Both the position numbers and the translations under genes were made by a program. A stretch of 64,000 nt of DNA. Source: Nocardia flavorosea NBRC 108225 (GTDB lineage Bacteria > Actinomycetota > Actinomycetes > Mycobacteriales > Mycobacteriaceae). Of this stretch, positions 59,549-64,000 are shown in pieces (position 1 is the stretch's first letter; each line of letters starts with the position of its first letter). Below the pieces are notes generated by a model. The model ran no database searches and had not been told where the DNA came from. It saw nothing but the letters and a program-made list of their open reading frames with translations. Location of the stretch: assembly GCF_001613385.1 (NCBI RefSeq), contig NZ_BDCG01000013.1, forward strand, positions 326,071 to 390,070, read 5' to 3'.

Positions 59549-60871
59549 TTACACAGTACGCAGGAATTCGCGGCTTTTCTGACGTAGTTCGGACACCGAG
59601 CTGAGCTTCTTGATCCTGGGGTCGTCCGTCAGCCCGTGGATTCTGCTGATGCCTTGCACGATTCGCCGGGAAGTGGTTCCGCCGGCGCAGTCGACGACTT
59701 CAGTGGCAAGCGCGGCGCCCTCATCGACATCTCCCCGACGCAGGTGAAGTGCTGCGAGCTGTGCGGTGCTCAACAGGCGCGATCGTGCGTGCCGGCTCGA
59801 TAGATCTTGCGCTCTGTTGAGGCGCGTGACGGTGGCAGGTACCTCGACTCCCCGAGTCAAGGCCAGTTCGAAAAGACCGTGCGCCACGTCGGTAGCGAGC
59901 AGGTTCTCGGTGTAGTAGTCCCGGAATCCCTCGTGGTAGGTGTCGGGGTGGTCCTCGTTTCGGGCCTCAGCGAAGTATTGTTCGGCCTCGGCGACCGCAC
60001 GTAGGCACTCGCGTCGGTTCCCTTGGCGGCCGAACACACGAGCCCGCACTGCGGCAATATCGGCGCGACGCAACATCGACAGTTTGTCTGCGCGAATCGA
60101 TGCCATACCGAGGCTGTCCAGTGCGTCCTCGAGATAGCCGCGGTAGATGGATTGCCGGGCCATGCAGGTAAGAATCGCTGCTCGTACCCACCACTCGCCC
60201 TCCACCGCGACCATACTCAACGCGCGGTCGAAGATACTGCGGGCACGGACGTGGTCACCGCGGTCGTAATAGGCCCACCCTGCGACCCGGTAGAACGTCG
60301 CTACCGACACCCTCATCCCAATCTCCACGTGGGGCGTCATCCTAGCGTCCAAGTACCCAGTAGCGACCTGCATCTGTGCAGCCATGCCTGCGATCGCCCC
60401 CAGTCCGGCGTCGTCCGCCTGCCTGAACAGCGCGGCCCATCCGGTGACCTGCTCGACGTGTTCCATTCCCACCCACGGTGGCGGACTTTCCGACGCTGGT
60501 TCGACTATCAACTGACGGATGTCGAGCAATGCGGCGGCAACAGGTAGCGCTGCCACACCACGTAGAAAGTCCTGGCGCCCGACCTCGGCGTCTGCGGCAC
60601 TGGGACCGCCGCAGCGCCGGGCACGGGAGTTATAGAACCCCAGTTCCGACGGCGTGCAGTCGAATAGATTGCAGAGAGCATCGCGGTAGGGCTTGCGCGG
60701 CCAGGTGTGGTTTCCCCGCAGCAGTTTCCTGATCGATTCTTCGGTGTAGGTGCCCGAACTGCCGGTGCTGATTCTGACCAGATCGTTGATCAGGTCCGCC
60801 AGACGAGCCTGCGTCCACCCGGATTCGCCGATACGCCGCTCGAATCTCGAATTAGACATTCGCTCCATCAC
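59549..60871 (-). CDS. XRE-family regulator with TPR-like helical repeats
   Basis: This 440-residue protein has an N-terminal HTH of the XRE type (about residues 10-80: RRIGESGWTQARLADLINDLVR, ESIRKLLRGNHTWPRKPYRDALCNLF), then helical repeats reminiscent of TPRs (YYDRGDHVRARSIFDRALSMV; YRGYLEDALDSLGMASIRADKL; LRRGDVDEGAALATEVVD). Such large regulators are abundant in Streptomyces and Nocardia and control development or metabolite clusters. It is divergent from two small genes with a 311-bp region between. A second ATG (60859) is possible. Confidence 0.85.
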   Translation of the reverse strand: MMERMSNSRFERRIGESGWTQARLADLINDLVRISTGSSGTYTEESIRKLLRGNHTWPRKPYRDALCNLFDCTPSELGFYNSRARRCGGPSAADAEVGRQDFLRGVAALPVAAALLDIRQLIVEPASESPPPWVGMEHVEQVTGWAALFRQADDAGLGAIAGMAAQMQVATGYLDARMTPHVEIGMRVSVATFYRVAGWAYYDRGDHVRARSIFDRALSMVAVEGEWWVRAAILTCMARQSIYRGYLEDALDSLGMASIRADKLSMLRRADIAAVRARVFGRQGNRRECLRAVAEAEQYFAEARNEDHPDTYHEGFRDYYTENLLATDVAHGLFELALTRGVEVPATVTRLNRAQDLSSRHARSRLLSTAQLAALHLRRGDVDEGAALATEVVDCAGGTTSRRIVQGISRIHGLTDDPRIKKLSSVSELRQKSREFLRTV

Positions 60872-61182
60872 CCCTGACCATTCGGCACGATGCGCTCACC
60901 CTGCCGACCGATTGTCCGGCCAAGGAGGGCCCGGTTGTCAACCCCTCGTATTACGCCCCGATTTCGCGGGGGCGGAAACAAGGCATTTCTCGACCTGGTG
61001 AAAAGCCCTGCCAGCGTGTGAATCTCAAACCATCGCCGTTACCTCGGTTGGTCGCGGCAACTGGCTCGACGCGACGAATAGCTTTCTGATCCAACCTGCG
61101 AACCGGGGCGTACCCGGGGTAACCGGGTGCGGCTCTGTTGCTCACCACCGCAATGAAATCAACGACACAACGAGGTCTCCCC
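60872..61182. other. Divergent promoter region between the XRE regulator and small genes
   Basis: No gene is seen in these 311 bp. The tract 60930-61050 is less GC-rich than the genes around it. No perfect operator-like palindrome was found. Ribosome site GAGGT precedes the ATG at 61183. Confidence 0.45.
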
Positions 61183-61446
61183 ATGACAGAAATACCCCCG
61201 CTGCCCGTCCGGGTACCTTACAACCAGGCCATGGCCACCACACTCCGGATCTGGCACAACTGCAATCGTGGGCTGATGGAGCGAATCGCTGCCGGTCTCC
61301 GAGCACTCGACCACCCCGCCGGGTGCAGGTCGCAAGAGCCGATACATGGGTACGCGCACGCACATCAGGTGATGGGTGTGCACAGCGGTCACCGCTGCCC
61401 ACGCTACGACCTGGCTGTCCGCTACACCCAGCAGGCACGCCCATGA
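61183..61446 (+). CDS. Small hypothetical protein of XRE-linked pair
   Basis: This 87-residue soluble protein contains PPLPVRVPYNQAMATTLRIWHNCNRGLMERIAAGLRAL and a His/Cys-containing end with HGYAHAHQVMGVHSGHRCPRYD. The ATG at 61183 has GAGGT upstream. The stop overlaps the next start (ATGA). Such pairs occur beside XRE regulators in Nocardia and Streptomyces (from memory), but no function is known. Confidence 0.5.
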   Translation: MTEIPPLPVRVPYNQAMATTLRIWHNCNRGLMERIAAGLRALDHPAGCRSQEPIHGYAHAHQVMGVHSGHRCPRYDLAVRYTQQARP

Positions 61447-61748
61447 CGGCACTGCGGCGCGCCGTGGTGTTGTGTCGGCCGGACACCTCGAGTCGCGAAA
61501 TCCACTGCCTGGCAACTCGGTACGCTCTCGAGGTCGTCTATTCGGTGCTCACCGACACCGAATCATCGAAACTCGCCGCCATGATCGCCGCGCAACACAT
61601 TATCGAGCACAACGCCGAGGTATTGATGATTCCGCATCTCACCACAATGGTTGCGAACGATCGGCAATGGCGGCCTGTCATTGCACTTGCGGAGGTCATC
61701 GCGGCCGATGGCCGGATTCATCGGCAGGGCGGCCAACAGGATCGGTGA
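61443..61748 (+). CDS. Small hypothetical protein, possible resolvase-like fold
   Basis: This 101-residue protein reads RRAVVLCRPDTSSREIHCLATRYALEVVYSVLTDTESSKLAAMIAAQHIIEHNAEVLMIPHLTTMVANDRQW. The spacing of ATRYALEVVY, LTDTESSKLAAMIAAQ and AEVLMIPHLT recalls the serine-recombinase N-terminal fold, where such elements precede an Arg-rich loop, but the catalytic Ser is not identifiable. It may be a nucleotide-sensing relative. It overlaps the preceding gene and is likely controlled by the divergent XRE regulator. Confidence 0.5.
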   Translation: MTALRRAVVLCRPDTSSREIHCLATRYALEVVYSVLTDTESSKLAAMIAAQHIIEHNAEVLMIPHLTTMVANDRQWRPVIALAEVIAADGRIHRQGGQQDR

Positions 61749-62031
61749 TGCCGTGGCTGAAAGCCGGCAGTACAAACCAACCTTGGTGGCAGACTTCGGT
61801 ATGTGAACGATACCCCGGCTTCCACGATCACCTGCGGCAGACGGGGCCACGCACAACCCGACGTGCACGACCGGGCCGGTCGGCTCGCTGCCAGCGGAAG
61901 CGGACATCTGCACTACACCGTGGGATCTGCGTACCGGGTGCAGGAAGACGGCGATCATTCCGTCTCCGGTTACGGGATGCGAAGGGAGGGTGGTCGCGAT
62001 CGGTGACCACGTGACCTGGCCGTAGAACCGG

Positions 62032-62451
62032 CTACTGCCGCGACGGATCCAAACTCAGCCACCGCTGCGGACGCATCCGGACGACGACTGTCTCAGCGGT
62101 GAGGTTCTGTTCGACGTACTCCGCACCCGCTTCTTTTCCGAGGTACCGGACGGCGATCAGCAGTGCGATCTCCGCGCTGGCGGGCTCTATGCTGGATACC
62201 TCTCCTTCGACCGTGACATACCGATAGGGGGGATGCTCATCCTGCGCTGTCAGCGAGAAACGTCCCGCGTCCCGGATGCACCGAGCCTTCACCGAACCGG
62301 TTTCGATCCAGATGAGCAATTCCCCACCGGGCTCGTACGCGTACCAAATCGGTACTGCGAGCGGCGCACGCGCGGGACGCTCGATCGCGATCACCCCCAC
62401 ATGGAGGTCGGCCAGGAACGCTTCTCGTTCCGCTCTTGTCATCGTCGGCAT
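62032..62451 (-). CDS. Pyridoxamine-5'-phosphate-oxidase-like / F420-binding split-barrel protein
   Basis: This 139-residue split-barrel protein of the PNPOx/F420-binding family contains REAFLADLHVGVIAIERPARAPLAVPIWYAYEPGGELLIWIETGSVKARCIRDAGRFSLTAQDEHPPYRYVTVEGEVSS. Members bind FMN, F420 or heme and reduce small substrates. The start at 62451 is supported by GGGGAGAG; the longer frame upstream is Pro/Ala-rich and not family-like. It stands alone. Confidence 0.8.
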   Translation of the reverse strand: MPTMTRAEREAFLADLHVGVIAIERPARAPLAVPIWYAYEPGGELLIWIETGSVKARCIRDAGRFSLTAQDEHPPYRYVTVEGEVSSIEPASAEIALLIAVRYLGKEAGAEYVEQNLTAETVVVRMRPQRWLSLDPSRQ

Positions 62452-62958
62452 CGGGCAGCTCTCCCCTGATCGGTGATACTGACCCCGGGTAACCGCAAGC
62501 AGTACCCGGGATATTCCCGAGATTTCGGTCGTCTCGGCCATCAACGGCCAGGCGTGCGAGATCGCGTCGGATCGAGACTGGCAGGGCCTGGTAATGAACT
62601 GTCGCGAGTTCGTGGTGCCCGGCCGGACGGTTTGCGGGCCGGGCCCGTGGGACGGAGGCGTAGCGGGTCCAGAAGCCGCAGCGTGGGCAGCGGCGCGGGT
62701 GGCTTTGTCGTGGTAGCCGAGAGCATCGGCGACGACTCCGGCAAGTCTACAAGCGTCGTCTCCATGGTCATACGGCCGAACTGGCATCCGAGCCGCAGAT
62801 ACCGTATTGATGCGCCGCAGGGATACCGGCCATAGTGTGTCTCAGGTTCAGCCTGGACCACTTCGCCGGGGGCCCACCGCCGCGCCGGACCACTCGTGAA
62901 CTACTGATCGCAGCCCGAGCTGCGATTCCACGGAGGCGCCGTCGGCCGATGATTTTGT
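62452..62958. other. Intergenic, no gene; includes one copy of a 22-bp repeat
   Basis: These 507 bp between the PNPOx-like and HAD genes show no coding features in any frame beyond shadow frames rich in Arg and Pro. The tract at 62591-62612 matches 58549-58570. Confidence 0.45.
62591..62612. repeat. Short repeat shared with 58549-58570
   Basis: 22 bp beginning GTAATGAACTGTCGCG match the earlier copy at 20 of 22 positions. Both copies are intergenic and in the same orientation. Confidence 0.45.
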
Positions 62959-63792
62959 TCAGAACCAGCGTTCCAGGACGGCGGCCACTCCGTCGGCGGT
63001 GACATCGGCGGTCACCTCGTCGACAATTGCGTGCAGTTCGACGGGGGCGTTCGCCATGGCGACGGAATGCCCGGCCCAGGCGAACATTTCCCGGTCGTTG
63101 AACCCGTCCCCGATGGCCAGCGTGGCTTCGCGTGGAATGTTCAGTGCCCGGCGCAACTGCTCCAGCGCCCAGCCTTTGGACACTCCGCGGCGGGAAATCG
63201 TGAGCCATGGGCCGAACTCACCGTAGACCCAGCTGATATCCGGAACGGCAAGGGTTTCCAGGAGACTGCGCATCTCGGTGACCGAGCCCTCGGGCCACCA
63301 GCAGTTCAGCCGGGGTGTGGGCACGCTGCACAGGGTGTGGTGGTCGACCACCAGGTATTCCCCGCCGGCGTAGTACTCGCCGGGACTCATTCCGGTCGCC
63401 CAGAAACCCGACCCCACCTGCTCCGCGGTGAAAATCATATCGGGGAAAAGATCCCGCAACGCCGTCACCGCCGGCCGCGGATCGAAGGTGTGCACCGCGG
63501 TCGGCTCGGCCGCTTCGATATCGATATGGACAGCCCCGTTCGAGCAGACGGCGTGCCCCCGTACGAGACCCAGTTCGGCGAGTACCGGCCGGGTGCTCAC
63601 CACGGTCCGCCCGGTACTCACCACGACATGCGCTCCGGCCGCAACGGCCGACCGAACTGTTGCCGCCACCCGATCGGTCACCGGCGCACCGGTTTTCAGC
63701 AATGTACCGTCGACATCCAGTGCAATCAGCCGCGGTGGCTCCCTGTCTACATCCACCTTCTCGATTCTCCCGTGGACCGGGTTCCCCGGCAC
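62959..63792 (-). CDS. HAD-family Cof-type phosphatase
   Basis: This 277-residue Cof-like phosphatase has motif I LIALDVDGTLL (Asp26 and Asp28), VVVSTGRTVVSTRPVLAELGL, a cap domain with IFTAEQVGSGFWATGMSPGEYYAGGEYLV, Lys in RRGVSKGWALEQLRR, and motif IV AIGDGFNDREMFAWAGHSVAMANAP. Such enzymes dephosphorylate sugars or nucleotides. An alternative start, GTG at 63753, is possible. It has no obvious partner. Confidence 0.9.
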   Translation of the reverse strand: MPGNPVHGRIEKVDVDREPPRLIALDVDGTLLKTGAPVTDRVAATVRSAVAAGAHVVVSTGRTVVSTRPVLAELGLVRGHAVCSNGAVHIDIEAAEPTAVHTFDPRPAVTALRDLFPDMIFTAEQVGSGFWATGMSPGEYYAGGEYLVVDHHTLCSVPTPRLNCWWPEGSVTEMRSLLETLAVPDISWVYGEFGPWLTISRRGVSKGWALEQLRRALNIPREATLAIGDGFNDREMFAWAGHSVAMANAPVELHAIVDEVTADVTADGVAAVLERWF

Positions 63793-63952
63793 CGGATTTC
63801 GTTATCCGATCCGGCAACTACCTCGCTGATCGACCACCGGTTTCCTGCACTCGGTTACGCGTCGCAGTGCTCGCCGGTGAGACCGCCACGATCACGACAT
63901 GAATCCGCTCCATCGCGGGGACCGGCAGATTCTTCGCGCGTCGGCCGTGCGG

Positions 63953-64000
63953 TCAGTTGTCGGAGCCGCCGAACCCGCCCCCTCCGAAACCTCCGGAATT
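63953..64000 (-). CDS. C-terminus of a Gly-rich protein (start beyond window)
   Basis: Only the last 15 codons are in the window: NSGGFGGGGFGGSDN followed by TGA at 63955-63953. Gly/Phe tails of this kind end TPM-domain and some membrane proteins in actinobacteria, but too little is visible to name it. Confidence 0.45.
   Translation of the reverse strand, partial: NSGGFGGGGFGGSDN

Noticed and set aside
61803..62006. A 67-codon plus-strand frame after the small XRE-linked pair
   Set aside because: Short, no clear ribosome site and no family features; the Thr/Ser/Arg/Gly mix fits a shadow frame.

Overview
The window is 64 kb of GC-rich chromosome from a mycolic-acid actinomycete, most likely Nocardia. 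From memory of the Mycobacterium tuberculosis H37Rv map, the gene order dnaG - dgt ... glyS < > smtB-zur, Rv2360c-like - uppS - recO ... era - CDA-like - CBS protein - ybeY - phoH ... rsmE - dnaJ2 - hrcA ... hemW ... sirA-cysH matches the Rv2343c-Rv2393 region. Nocardia- or Streptomyces-like additions interrupt that backbone: a conservon with two P450s, extra TetR, MerR and XRE regulators, and a type VII secretion-like cassette. Genes are densely packed with many 1-8 bp overlaps. No rRNA, CRISPR array, intact insertion sequence or prophage is visible.

Layout. 1-1.2 kb: 3' end of a neutral ceramidase, a decayed quinone oxidoreductase and a secreted DUF4232 protein. 1.3-9.2 kb: a minus-strand operon carrying one complete beta-oxidation cycle (SCPx-type thiolase, paired MaoC subunits, SDR, acyl-CoA dehydrogenase, acyl-CoA ligase) that ends in a tandem TetR regulator, with a divergent SMP-30 lactonase. 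9.4-10.6 kb: an orphan P450 lacking the ExxR motif. 11.1-15.5 kb: a cobalamin riboswitch followed by a corrinoid ABC importer and a metallo-beta-lactamase/CobU fusion. 15.5-18.3 kb: a TerD-like protein, an F420-type reductase, a TetR regulator with a clear operator, and a frameshifted membrane-protein remnant. 18.6-28.5 kb: tRNA-Asn, dnaG, dgt, a YdcF-like protein, a MerR/GyrI regulator with a textbook promoter, a cutinase-family hydrolase, an MBL hydrolase, a small WGxxGxxG protein and glyS.

28.6-34 kb: the zinc-sensing smtB-zur pair, a permease/TetR divergon, then uppS and recO. 34.4-39.9 kb: a conservon (CvnA-D) followed by CYP157-like and CYP154-like P450s. 40.1-48 kb: the era to hrcA housekeeping block. 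48.1-50.9 kb: a cassette of YbaB-like, EspC-like, WXG-type and membrane proteins. 50.9-58.5 kb: hemW, an NTF2-like protein, and the assimilatory sulfate reduction operon sirA-cysH-cysD-cysN-chelatase, preceded by an unannotated cysteine-rich leader peptide. 58.6-64 kb: small accessory genes (Nudix, thiamine-binding, XRE regulator with two small divergent genes, PNPOx-like, HAD phosphatase).

The main points for follow-up are a 36-bp dispersed intergenic repeat (three copies, at dnaG and between glyS and smtB), the MBL-CobU fusion under a B12 riboswitch, the T7SS-like cassette, the polycysteine leader peptide, two P450s without ExxR, and a cytidine-deaminase-fold protein without zinc ligands in the era operon. 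Functional calls rest on reading the translated sequence and on remembered family features; no database search was run.
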